From Terrimesophilobacter sp964651535 (GTDB lineage Bacteria > Actinomycetota > Actinomycetes > Actinomycetales > Microbacteriaceae): DNA of 64,000 nt. The position numbers and the translations under genes are program-made. The notes under the pieces were generated by a model. It was not told the DNA's origin and made no database searches. It was given only the letters and a program-made list of their open reading frames with translations. Location: contig CAZYYE010000001.1 in assembly GCA_964651535.1 (NCBI GenBank), positions 310,001 to 374,000 on the forward strand. The letters are read 5' to 3'. Below, one piece after another: positions 31,237-39,510 of this stretch; positions within the stretch are counted from its first letter, which is position 1, and each line of letters opens with the position of its first letter.

Positions 31237-31632
31237 ATGGCGAAGCTGACCACAGACCAGCTGCTCGACGCGTTCAAGGAGCTCACGCTCATTGAACTCA
31301 GCGAATTCGTAAAGAAGTTCGAGGAGACCTTCGAGGTCACCGCGGCGGCACCGGTTGCCGCTGTTGCCGCTGTCCCCGCCGCCGGTGGCGCGGGTGCCGG
31401 CGCCGAAGAGGCCGAGGAGAAGGACTCGTTCGACGTCGTTCTCGAGGCCGCGGGCGACAAGAAGATCCAGGTCATCAAGGAGGTCCGCGCGCTCACGAGC
31501 CTCGGCCTCGGCGAGGCGAAGGCGCTTGTTGACGGCGCGCCGAGCACTGTGCTCGAGGGTGCCAACAAGGAGAACGCCGACAAGGCGAAGGCTCAGCTCG
31601 AAGAGGCCGGCGCCACCGTCACGCTCAAGTAG
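31237..31632 (+). CDS. rplL: 50S ribosomal protein L7/L12
   Basis: A 131-residue stalk protein recruiting translation GTPases. It has the N-terminal dimer part (MAKLTTDQLLDAFKELTLIEL), the Ala/Gly-rich hinge (AAVAAVPAAGGAGAG) and the globular C-domain (EKDSFDVVLEAAGDKKIQVIK..ALVDGAP). AAAGGAGAA precedes the ATG. It is the last gene of the rplJL operon. Confidence 0.98.
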   Translation: MAKLTTDQLLDAFKELTLIELSEFVKKFEETFEVTAAAPVAAVAAVPAAGGAGAGAEEAEEKDSFDVVLEAAGDKKIQVIKEVRALTSLGLGEAKALVDGAPSTVLEGANKENADKAKAQLEEAGATVTLK

Positions 31633-31665
31633 TGCGGGCCGGGGGTTCCCGGCCGGTTCTGCAAC

Positions 31666-31712
31666 GAAGGTGCCGTTCCCCGCGTGAATTCACGCGGTGG
31701 GGCGGCACCTTC
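31666..31712. terminator. Bidirectional terminator between rplL and lacI-type gene
   Basis: An extended stem-loop: GAAGGTGCCG/CGGCACCTTC outside (31666-31675 with 31703-31712) and an 18-bp palindrome, CCGCGTGAATTCACGCGG (31680-31697), at its centre. It is followed by TGCGTT on the plus strand. Confidence 0.8.
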
Positions 31713-31729
31713 TGCGTTCACCGTGCCAG

Positions 31730-32773
31730 TCAGGCGATCCCGGCAGGCAGCTCGGGCTTTTGGGTGGGTGGTCCGCTCGTGCTGGATCTCACGGCGAGGG
31801 CGACGGGCAGGACGACGCGTCGGGGATCGGATTCCTGGTCTCGCTTCGCGGACTCGTCGAGGACGAGCTCGACCGCCATCGCGCCCTGCTGAGCCGGGTG
31901 CTGCTCGAACGTCGTAAGCCCGAACATGGGAGCGAGCGAGTGGCCGTCGATCCCCACGACGGAGAGCTGCGCGGGAATCTGAATGCCGAGCTGCCTGGCC
32001 GCGACGATGACCCCGACGGCTACTTCGTCGCATCCCGCGACGATCGCCGTCGGCCTCTGCCGCGGATCCGCGAGAACGTGAAGCGCGCCCGCGAAACCTC
32101 CGGGGATCGTGAACGGTACCGCGCGGAACTTGCCATCCGATTCGAGTCCGGCTGCCGACATGGCCTGTTGGAAGCCGGAGAGCCGCTGCTCGTGCACGCG
32201 GAAATCCATCTGTTCGTCGAGGTCGCCGCCGAGGTGCATGATGTTTCGGTGTCCGAGATTGATGAGGAGCTCGGTCGCCATGCGCGTCACCTCCACATCG
32301 TCGATGTTGAGCGTCGGAATTCCGTCAATCGGACCGCCGAGGCCCACGATGGGCTTGCCGAGGGAGCGGAGTTTCTCGACCTCGCGAGCGGTCAGCTCGA
32401 TCCCGATCGCGATAACCGCGTCGACGCGCTTGCGCACGAGAAAGTAATCGAATACCCGGCTGCGCTGCTCGGCGTTCGGGCTCAGTCGGTAGAGGGTCAG
32501 GTCGTACCCGGCGCTGATGAGGGCAGATTCGATGCCGTCCAGCACTTCGGCGAAAAACCATCGATTGATGAACGGGATGACAACGCCGACATTCCTCGTC
32601 TTGCCTGTGACGAGGCTCGCTGCGTTCGAGGAGACGACGAATCCCAGGCTGGCCGCTGCCTCGACGACGCGCTCGCGGGTTGCGGCGGAAACGTAGCCGC
32701 TGCCGCTGAGCGCGCGGCTCGCGGTCGACTTCGACACGCCCGCAAGACGGGCGACATCGCCAATCGCGCTCAC
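31730..32773 (-). CDS. LacI-family repressor of the adjacent sugar importer
   Basis: A 347-residue LacI/GalR regulator. The HTH is IGDVARLAGVSKSTASRALSGSG (residues 4-26), followed by the hinge and a periplasmic-binding-like sugar domain (GVVIPFINRWFF, TAIVAGCDEVAVGVI, LSVVGIDG). The start is GTG with GGGAGG 6 bases upstream. Two copies of GGAACCGGTTCC lie between it and the divergent ABC operon, one over each side, so it probably represses both itself and the importer until its sugar is present. Confidence 0.93.
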   Translation of the reverse strand: MSAIGDVARLAGVSKSTASRALSGSGYVSAATRERVVEAAASLGFVVSSNAASLVTGKTRNVGVVIPFINRWFFAEVLDGIESALISAGYDLTLYRLSPNAEQRSRVFDYFLVRKRVDAVIAIGIELTAREVEKLRSLGKPIVGLGGPIDGIPTLNIDDVEVTRMATELLINLGHRNIMHLGGDLDEQMDFRVHEQRLSGFQQAMSAAGLESDGKFRAVPFTIPGGFAGALHVLADPRQRPTAIVAGCDEVAVGVIVAARQLGIQIPAQLSVVGIDGHSLAPMFGLTTFEQHPAQQGAMAVELVLDESAKRDQESDPRRVVLPVALAVRSSTSGPPTQKPELPAGIA

Positions 32774-32825
32774 TCGGCACCTCCCTGAGGCCTACGGTGC
32801 ACAGCCTAGCCAGATTGCCACCGGT

Positions 32826-32841
32826 ATGGAACCGGTTCCAT
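32826..32841. promoter_or_regulatory. LacI-type operator 1
   Basis: ATGGAACCGGTTCCAT is a perfect 16-bp palindrome 53 bp upstream of the lacI-type start. Its 12-bp core is repeated at 32985-32996 near the divergent operon. Confidence 0.8.
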
Positions 32842-32948
32842 AAAGAGCGCTCCCAATCGCTCCATTCGGAACTCACCCATGGAGTCGCGGAATGCAGGCC
32901 GGGTGCGAGATGTGACGCAACCGTTAGCGGCCGGGCGTAGACGAGTGC

Positions 32949-32997
32949 TTGCAGTTCCCCCCGGGAGTGCGTACCTTGTGACATGGAACCGGTTCCC
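32949..32997 (+). promoter_or_regulatory. Sugar ABC operon promoter with LacI-type operator 2
   Basis: TTGCAG (32949-32954) and TACCTT (32972-32977) are 17 bp apart. ATGGAACCGGTTCC (32983-32996) follows directly, covering the predicted transcription start. A bound repressor there would block initiation. Confidence 0.7.
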
Positions 32998-33100
32998 GAT
33001 GCGGACCCGAGTGGTCGACGCGGGGGTCGGTTCGCACACAATCGAACCCGCGGGGCCCACTCATCGCCCGACGGGAGGACCTCACCGAGGAGGGAAAATC

Positions 33101-34441
33101 ATGAGTTCTACCTTGCACAGACGTCTCACTGCTCCGCTCGCGATCCTGGCGGTTTCGAGCCTCGCTCTTGTGGGCTGCGCCGGAGGCGGCTCCGGCGGCA
33201 CCGGCGGCACGGGACCCGGCGACGCCGGCAAAGCGGACGGCGTCGTCACCATCTACGGAACCATATCCGACACCGAAGCGGAGCTTCTCCAGCAGTCCTG
33301 GGCGGACTGGGAAGCGGCCAACAACATCGAGATCAAGTACGAAGCGAGCAAAGAGTTCGAAACGCAGATCAGCATTCGGGCCCAGGGCGGAAACGCTCCG
33401 GACCTCGCGATCTTCCCGCAGCCGGGCCTGTTGAGCGACCTCGCGTCGCGCGATCTGATCCAGCCGGCACCGGACGAGGTTGCGGCGAACGTCGAGAAGT
33501 ACTGGTCCAAGGACTGGGCGAACTACGGCACAACGGATGGAGTGCTGTACGGTGCTCCGCTCATGGCGAGCGTCAAGGGCTTCATCTGGTACTCGCCGAA
33601 GCAGTTCGCCGACAACGGCTGGACCGTGCCGACCACGTGGCAGGGTCTTCTCGACCTGACGCAGGAGATGCGGGACACGCTCGGTACGGCGCCATGGTGC
33701 GCGGGCTTCGGCTCCGACGCGGCAACCGGATGGCCGGGCACGGACTGGATCGAGGACCTCGTGCTCCGTCAGGCGGGTCCGGAGACCTACGACAAGTGGG
33801 TCAACCACGAAGTGATGTTCTCCGACCCGGCGATCAAGGCCGCGTTCGATTCGCTCGGCAACATCCTGCTGAACCCGGATTACGTGAATGCCGGATTCGG
33901 CGACGTGAAGTCGATCAACTCCACCCCGTTCGGCGACGTCGCGCGCGCGATGGGCAACGGAACCTGCTCGCTCACGCACCAGGCGTCGTTCTTCGACGGG
34001 TTCCTCACGGACCCGAAGAACGGCAACACGACCGTCGGACCTGACCAGGCGATCTGGGCCTTCATGACCCCGTCCGTCGAGGCGGGCGGCAACGCGGTGA
34101 CCGGCGGTGGCGAGATCGTCGCGGCATTCTCGAATGACGCGGACACGATCAAGGTGCAGCAGTACCTGTCGAGCCCCGAGTGGGCGAACAGCCGGGTGAA
34201 GCTCGGCGGCGTGATCAGCGCGAACAACGGGCTCGACCCGGCGAACGCGTCCAGCCCGATCCTGTCGGAGGCCATCAAGATCCTCCAGGACCCGAAGACG
34301 ACCTTCCGCTTTGACGGATCGGACCTCATGCCGGGCGTTGTCGGCGCTGGTTCGTTCTGGACGGGCATGGTCGACTGGATCAACGGAAAATCGGTGGACG
34401 AAGTGCTGACCACCATCGACGGCTCCTGGCCGTCCAGCTAG
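33101..34441 (+). CDS. Sugar ABC transporter substrate-binding lipoprotein
   Basis: A 446-residue CUT1-family (alpha-glucoside type) binding protein. The lipobox is LALVGCAGG (Cys near residue 26) after a signal peptide, followed by a Gly/Thr linker. The mature domain starts VVTIYGTISDTEAELL and includes the APLMASVKGFIWYSP and WPGTDWIEDLVL blocks of alpha-glucoside (AglE-like) binding proteins. GAGGAGGG precedes the ATG. It is the first gene of the LacI-controlled operon with two permeases; no ATPase gene is present, as expected where a shared MsiK-type ATPase is used. Confidence 0.92.
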   Translation: MSSTLHRRLTAPLAILAVSSLALVGCAGGGSGGTGGTGPGDAGKADGVVTIYGTISDTEAELLQQSWADWEAANNIEIKYEASKEFETQISIRAQGGNAPDLAIFPQPGLLSDLASRDLIQPAPDEVAANVEKYWSKDWANYGTTDGVLYGAPLMASVKGFIWYSPKQFADNGWTVPTTWQGLLDLTQEMRDTLGTAPWCAGFGSDAATGWPGTDWIEDLVLRQAGPETYDKWVNHEVMFSDPAIKAAFDSLGNILLNPDYVNAGFGDVKSINSTPFGDVARAMGNGTCSLTHQASFFDGFLTDPKNGNTTVGPDQAIWAFMTPSVEAGGNAVTGGGEIVAAFSNDADTIKVQQYLSSPEWANSRVKLGGVISANNGLDPANASSPILSEAIKILQDPKTTFRFDGSDLMPGVVGAGSFWTGMVDWINGKSVDEVLTTIDGSWPSS

Positions 34442-34452
34442 AAACCGGATGA

Positions 34453-34486
34453 CGGTGGGGCCGCAGGCAACCCTGCGGCTCCACCG
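34453..34486 (+). terminator. Hairpin between binding-protein and permease genes
   Basis: A 15-bp stem CGGTGGGGCCGCAGG/CCTGCGGCTCCACCG (one G-U pair) with a 4-base loop begins 11 bp after the stop. It has no T-run. In binding-protein operons such stems often protect the upstream mRNA, giving excess binding protein. Confidence 0.7.
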
Positions 34487-34573
34487 CCCACCCTCCGGCG
34501 CACCGCAGAACGTGCCACTGGTACGCTCACGAAACACCCCATAGAGTCCGACGCCGTACTCGAAAGGTTAGCC

Positions 34574-35707
34574 ATGTCAGACTTCCTCGGCTGGATTGCG
34601 ACACTTCCGGCCTGGCTGCAGATCATCCTCGTCATCGCTGCCTTTGTCGCGGTCATCGGGATTCTGCTCTTCTTCATCGAGATCGCGCCGCGCACCGGAA
34701 CGCGGTACACCGTGATTCGACTCGCGGTGTGTGTCCTCGTTCCGCTGCTCGCCATGCTGTTCCTCGGATCCGTGTTCTGGGCGGCGCTCATCGCCGCAGT
34801 CCTGGGAGGCGGGTTCTTCCTCCTCGACTATCGATCGCGGAAAGGCGCCGGCTACCTGTTCCAGCTGGTCGGATTCCTCGCGCCAGCGGTCATCCTCCTC
34901 GGGATCGGCCTCGTGTACCCCACGATCGGCACCACGATTCAGGCGTTCCAGGACAACCGCAGCAAAGGTTTCGTCGGATTCGACAACTTCGTGTGGATCT
35001 TCACGCAGCCGTACGGCATCCGCGTAGTCGTCAACACGATCGTATGGGTGCTCATCGTCCCCACTCTTTCCACGATCTTCGGGCTGGCGTACGCGGCGTT
35101 CATCGACAAATCCCGCGGGGAGAAAGTTTTCAAGGCGCTCGTGTTCATGCCCATGGCCATCTCCTTCGTGGGCGCGAGCATCATCTGGAAGTTCGTATAC
35201 GACGCGAAGCCCGCCGGGCAGGAGCAGATCGGGCTTCTCAACCAGATCGTCGTGTGGTTCGGAGGAGAACCGGTCTACTGGCTGCAGAATTCGCCATGGA
35301 ACACGTTCTTCCTCATCGTCGTGCTCATCTGGATCCAAACCGGATTCGCCATGGTCATACTCTCGGCAGCGATCAAGGGTGTGCCGGCCGAGCAACTCGA
35401 AGCCGCCGAGCTCGACGGGACGAACGCGTGGCAGCGGTTCATCAACGTCACCGTGCCGGGCATCCGAAGTTCGCTCGTCGTCGTGCTGACCACGATCTCG
35501 ATTGCTTCCCTGAAAGTCTTCGACATCGTGCGGACGATGACCGCGGGCACGAATGAAACGAGCGTGATCGCGAACGAAATGTATACGCAATGGAAAGGAT
35601 TCGAAACCGGTCGAAGTGCAGCGTTCGCGGTCGTCCTGTTCCTGCTCGTCATGCCCATCATCGTGTACAACGCGAGACAGATCAAGAAGCAGAGGGAGAT
35701 CCGATGA
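34574..35707 (+). CDS. Sugar ABC transporter permease 1 (AglF-like, long N-terminus)
   Basis: A 377-residue CUT1 permease with about eight membrane segments; the first ~120 residues add two or three extra N-terminal segments before the standard core, as in AglF-type alpha-glucoside permeases. The EAA coupling motif reads EAAELDGTNAWQRFINVTVPGI (about residue 276). An AAAGGTTAG site precedes the ATG. It overlaps the next permease gene by 4 bp (ATGA). Confidence 0.9.
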   Translation: MSDFLGWIATLPAWLQIILVIAAFVAVIGILLFFIEIAPRTGTRYTVIRLAVCVLVPLLAMLFLGSVFWAALIAAVLGGGFFLLDYRSRKGAGYLFQLVGFLAPAVILLGIGLVYPTIGTTIQAFQDNRSKGFVGFDNFVWIFTQPYGIRVVVNTIVWVLIVPTLSTIFGLAYAAFIDKSRGEKVFKALVFMPMAISFVGASIIWKFVYDAKPAGQEQIGLLNQIVVWFGGEPVYWLQNSPWNTFFLIVVLIWIQTGFAMVILSAAIKGVPAEQLEAAELDGTNAWQRFINVTVPGIRSSLVVVLTTISIASLKVFDIVRTMTAGTNETSVIANEMYTQWKGFETGRSAAFAVVLFLLVMPIIVYNARQIKKQREIR

Positions 35708-36681
35708 GCGCCGTCACACCCGTCGACCTGCCGCTGGACGACGCCACGGAAAAGCAGCTCGCGGAAGGTCAGAAGGCCGAAGATCGGGGCGTCGCAAAGC
35801 ACGCGAAGCGCCGCCTGACGAGCCGCACCGCGACGATCGCCGCGCTCATCATCGCCATCCTGTGGACCACGCCGACGTTCGGACTGCTGATTTCTTCGCT
35901 GCGTCCCGCCAAGGAAGTCGCCACGACGGGGTGGTGGACGATCTTCTCGAACTGGGGCTTCACGTTCGACAACTACGTGGAGGTGCTCGCCGCCGGCAAC
36001 ACGCAGCTCACGATGGCCGAAGCGTTCCTGAACTCGATCGCCATCACGCTCCCGGCGACCGTGATTCCGCTCGTCATCGCGTCGCTCGCCGCCTATGCAT
36101 TCGCGTGGATCGACTTCAAAGGCAAGGACTGGATCTTCATCGGGGTGTTCGCCCTGCAGATCGTCCCGCTGCAAATGGCGCTCGTGCCGCTGCTCAGCCT
36201 GTTCTCGCGCGGCGTGAACATCGGCGGCGTCCAATTGTTCAGCGGGCTCAACCAGGGCACGTCGTACTCTCAAGTGTGGATCGCGCACACGATCTTCGCC
36301 CTGCCCCTCGCCATCTTCCTGCTGCACAATTTCGTGTCGGAGATCCCCCGCGAACTCATCGAGGCGGCCAGAGTCGATGGCGCGGGGCACGGGCAGATCT
36401 TCTTTAGGATCATCCTTCCCCTCACGATGCCGGCGATCGCGGCGTTCGGGATCTTCCAGTTCCTGTGGGTCTGGAACGACCTGCTTGTGGCTCTCGTGTT
36501 CGCGGACGGGACCGTGGCGCCGATCACGAAGCTTCTCGCGGAGGTGACGGGCAAGTACGGTCAGGAATGGCACCTGCTGACGGCGGGCGCGTTCATCGCC
36601 ATCGTCATCCCGCTTGCCGTGTTCTTCGCGCTGCAGCGCTACTTCGTGCGCGGCCTGCTCGCCGGCTCCACGAAGGGCTAG
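35704..36681 (+). CDS. Sugar ABC transporter permease 2 (AglG-like)
   Basis: A 325-residue second CUT1 permease with six core membrane segments, a polar 40-residue N-terminal extension, and the EAA motif IEAARVDGAGHGQIFFRIILPL (about residue 220). It overlaps permease 1 by 4 bp and pairs with it to form the membrane channel. The ATPase must be supplied elsewhere. A palindromic element begins 6 bp after its stop. Confidence 0.9.
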   Translation: MSAVTPVDLPLDDATEKQLAEGQKAEDRGVAKHAKRRLTSRTATIAALIIAILWTTPTFGLLISSLRPAKEVATTGWWTIFSNWGFTFDNYVEVLAAGNTQLTMAEAFLNSIAITLPATVIPLVIASLAAYAFAWIDFKGKDWIFIGVFALQIVPLQMALVPLLSLFSRGVNIGGVQLFSGLNQGTSYSQVWIAHTIFALPLAIFLLHNFVSEIPRELIEAARVDGAGHGQIFFRIILPLTMPAIAAFGIFQFLWVWNDLLVALVFADGTVAPITKLLAEVTGKYGQEWHLLTAGAFIAIVIPLAVFFALQRYFVRGLLAGSTKG

Positions 36682-36687
36682 CTGCCA

Positions 36688-36796
36688 CTTTCATCATTCA
36701 GGAGGTTGTGGGGTGGAAGTGGCTGGTGGGACGGTCCAGCTTGCCGGCCGAGCCACTTCAGCAACCCGAGTCACACAACCTCCTGAATAATGAAAG
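36688..36796. repeat. 109-bp palindromic element (palindrome C, MITE-like)
   Basis: A 23-bp arm, starting CTTTCATCATTCAGGAGGTT (36688-36710), is matched in inverse at 36774-36796 with one mismatch. Inside lies a second pair, AGTGGCT/AGCCACT, so the whole unit can fold as a long cruciform. The outer arms do not resemble palindromes A or B. It has no coding capacity and ends at the 5' end of the next ABC gene. Confidence 0.8.
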
Positions 36797-36798
36797 CC

Positions 36799-38643
36799 AT
36801 GAGCGGAATGCGCGGCGGCAGGGGTCGGGTCAGCAGCGGCGATATCGCCGCCCAGCGCGCCGCGAACGCATCGGCACCGAAAGTGGATGGGCTGTTCTCG
36901 CGGATCGCCGCGCTGTTCCTGCCGTACCGGGTTCCGCTCATCACCACGGGCGTGCTCGTCGTCGTCGGAGCGGGACTGTCCGTGTTGCCTCCCCTGCTCA
37001 CCCAGCAGGCGTTCGACCGTGGACTTTTCCCGGAGGGGGGCCCTGACTTTCCCGTTCTCATCGGCATCGTGGCGCTCATGGTGGCGATCTACCTCGTCTC
37101 CGGCGCGCTCGGGGTGTGGCAGACCTGGCTCACCTCGACCGTCGGCAACAAGGTCATGGGTTCACTGCGCGTCACCCTGTTCGATCACCTGCAGCGGATG
37201 GAGCTCGCGTTCTTCACCCGAACGAAGACGGGCATCATCCAGTCCAGGCTGCAAAACGATGTCGGCGGCGTCTCCGGCGTGCTCACGAACACGGTGTCCA
37301 GTGTACTCGGCAACACAGTCACCGTCATCGCCGCGTTCGTCGCCATGGTGGTGCTGTCCTGGCAGCTCACCATTGTCGCGCTCATCCTCATGCCGCTGCT
37401 CGTCATCGCCCAGCGCCGCGTCGGCCAGGTCAGGGCCAGGATCGCCACGAAAACCCAGGAGTCGCTGAGCGAGCTCACCGCGATCACGCAGGAGACGCTC
37501 TCCGTGTCCGGCATCATGCTCGCGAAGAGCTTCAACCAGCAGCCCGCCGAAGTCGCGCGCTACCAGGCCGAGAATGACAACCAGGTGACGCTTCAGGTGC
37601 GGCTGCAGATGAGCGGCCAGTGGTTTTTCGCCATGGTGCAGATCTTCCTCGCGATCATCCCGGCCATCATCTACCTGTGCGCCGCACTGCTCATCCTCGG
37701 CGAGGTGCCGGTGACGGCGGGAACCATCGTGGCGTTCACGACCGTGCAGGCCCGGCTGATGTTCCCCCTCCTCGGGCTGATGCGCGTCGCCCTCGATTTG
37801 CAGACCTCCGGCGCGCTCTTCGCCCGCATTTTCGAATACCTCGACCTTGTCCCCCGCATCGTCGACGCGGACGGGGCGCGACCCGTGCAGGTGCACGGCC
37901 GCGAGCTCGGCAAGGTCGAGTTCGATCGGGTCACGTTCGGGTATCCCGACGAGGCGGGCCAGTCCGAGCCCACCTTGAAGGAGGTTTCCTTCACGATCGA
38001 ACCGGGCCAGTTCGCCGCGTTTGTCGGGCCATCCGGGGCCGGAAAGACCACGATCTCGTACCTGATCCCCCGCTTCCACGACGCCACCCGCGGCCGGGTC
38101 GTGTTCGCGGGTGATGATGTGCGGGAGCTGCAGCAGCAGTCGCTGCTCGCCAACATCGGGATCGTGAGCCAGGAGACGTACCTCTTCCACGCGACAATCG
38201 CGGAGAACCTGCGGTATGCGAGGCCGGATGCGGATGCGGAAGCCATCGAGCAGGCCTGCCGCGCCGCCAACATCCACGACACGATCGCTTCATTCCCTGA
38301 GGGGTACGACACTGTCGTCGGGGAGCGCGGGTACCGTCTGAGCGGCGGAGAGAAACAGCGGATCGCGATCGCGCGCGTGCTCCTCAAGGACCCGGGGGTT
38401 CTCATCCTCGACGAAGCGACGAGCGCCCTCGACTCCATCTCGGAGCGCGTCGTGCAGCATGCGCTTGATGCGGCATCCCGCGGCCGCACGACGATCGCCA
38501 TCGCCCACCGGTTGTCCACGATCGTGGCAGCGGATGTGATCTTCGTGATCGAGGCCGGCCGCATCGTCGAGCGCGGAACCCACGCGGAACTCATGGCTGC
38601 GCGCGGCGCCTACGCGCGGCTCTACAAGGAACAGGTCACCTGA
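36799..38643 (+). CDS. ABC transporter, fused permease and ATPase
   Basis: About 614 residues: six membrane segments (residues ~40-330) then an ATPase domain (~350-600) with Walker A GPSGAGKTT, signature LSGGEKQRIAIARVLL, Walker B LILDEATSALD and H-loop IAHRLSTI. This half-size exporter type (MDR/lipid A flippase-like) works as a homodimer and moves lipids, drugs or peptides. The start is uncertain: ATG at 36790 lies inside palindrome C, and ATG 36799 or 36808 is more plausible. It is not part of the sugar operon upstream. It ends overlapping the convergent DUF3105 gene by 8 bp. Confidence 0.9.
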   Translation: MSGMRGGRGRVSSGDIAAQRAANASAPKVDGLFSRIAALFLPYRVPLITTGVLVVVGAGLSVLPPLLTQQAFDRGLFPEGGPDFPVLIGIVALMVAIYLVSGALGVWQTWLTSTVGNKVMGSLRVTLFDHLQRMELAFFTRTKTGIIQSRLQNDVGGVSGVLTNTVSSVLGNTVTVIAAFVAMVVLSWQLTIVALILMPLLVIAQRRVGQVRARIATKTQESLSELTAITQETLSVSGIMLAKSFNQQPAEVARYQAENDNQVTLQVRLQMSGQWFFAMVQIFLAIIPAIIYLCAALLILGEVPVTAGTIVAFTTVQARLMFPLLGLMRVALDLQTSGALFARIFEYLDLVPRIVDADGARPVQVHGRELGKVEFDRVTFGYPDEAGQSEPTLKEVSFTIEPGQFAAFVGPSGAGKTTISYLIPRFHDATRGRVVFAGDDVRELQQQSLLANIGIVSQETYLFHATIAENLRYARPDADAEAIEQACRAANIHDTIASFPEGYDTVVGERGYRLSGGEKQRIAIARVLLKDPGVLILDEATSALDSISERVVQHALDAASRGRTTIAIAHRLSTIVAADVIFVIEAGRIVERGTHAELMAARGAYARLYKEQVT

Positions 38644-39340
38644 CCTTGCCGGGACCGTCGACGGAACCGGAGCAGGGTGCGCCGGGTTCCGGGGCGCTGG
38701 GGGATTCCCGATACTTCGCCATGAACCCGTCAAGTCGTTTGTCGTCCACACCGCTGAGTTTCACCTGAGCACCCCAGGCCGATGCGACCACGGGTGCATC
38801 CAAACCCGGGTAGGGAGAGAGGATCGCGTATGTGCGCGGAATGCGGTCCGTAAGAGCCTTCAGATCGGCGCCGGACACCTGGTCCGGATTGTACGTGACC
38901 CACACAGCGGCGTGTTCAAGCGAGTGCACCGCCAGTTCGTTCTGCTGCGGCTCGGTGTACACGCCACAATTCAGCTCCGCTGACCAGTGCGCGCCCCCGG
39001 CGGGCGGGTTCATCCCGTAGTCGGCGAGGTAGTTGACCGGGTCGGGATCGACGTGTTTTCCGGACTCCAGATTCCAGGTTTTCAACCCGGTGAGTTCGAT
39101 GTTCTGCGGGTCGACTTTCGGCGTGTTTGTGACAATGACGAGCGTCGCAATGATCGCAATCACCCCGACACCGGCAACCGCACCCGCCCAAATGGCGATC
39201 GCCCGAGTACGCTTTCGCCTGGCCTGCTCCTTCTTGAATGCGTCGATCTTGGCCAGGCGCCGTTGCGCACGCTCCTCCTTGACAGTTGGAGCGGCGGAGG
39301 TCGAGGAGTTCGCTTTGCCGGTGTTCTTCTTTGATGCCAT
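38636..39340 (-). CDS. DUF3105 protein with N-terminal membrane anchor
   Basis: A 234-residue protein: a Lys/Arg-rich cytoplasmic N-terminus (~50 residues), one membrane helix (IAIWAGAVAGVGVIAIIATLV) and a DUF3105 domain outside, with the family blocks YGMNPPAGGAHW, NCGVYTEP and SLEHAAVWVTYNPDQ including two conserved His. The start is ATG 39340; a much longer frame upstream is not family-like. The function is unknown; the conserved His/Cys set suggests metal or cofactor binding. Confidence 0.88.
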   Translation of the reverse strand: MASKKNTGKANSSTSAAPTVKEERAQRRLAKIDAFKKEQARRKRTRAIAIWAGAVAGVGVIAIIATLVIVTNTPKVDPQNIELTGLKTWNLESGKHVDPDPVNYLADYGMNPPAGGAHWSAELNCGVYTEPQQNELAVHSLEHAAVWVTYNPDQVSGADLKALTDRIPRTYAILSPYPGLDAPVVASAWGAQVKLSGVDDKRLDGFMAKYRESPSAPEPGAPCSGSVDGPGKVR

Positions 39341-39510
39341 TCGCGTGAAACCGCTCATTTCGAGTCTTTGAGGGCAATCGTGCACTGGCGCGCACGACAT
39401 CCAATTTACCGGCAAACCGCACGTCGGGCGTTGATCTGCCCATTGTTCCGCGGTGTTCGCATTCACTACAGTGAGTGGCACCCTGTACGGATCGCCAACC
39501 GGGAGCCCAC

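Noticed and set aside
36790..36796. ATG at 36790 as the start of the ABC exporter
   Set aside because: It lies inside the right arm of palindrome C and lacks a ribosome site; the next in-frame ATGs (36799, 36808) are more plausible.
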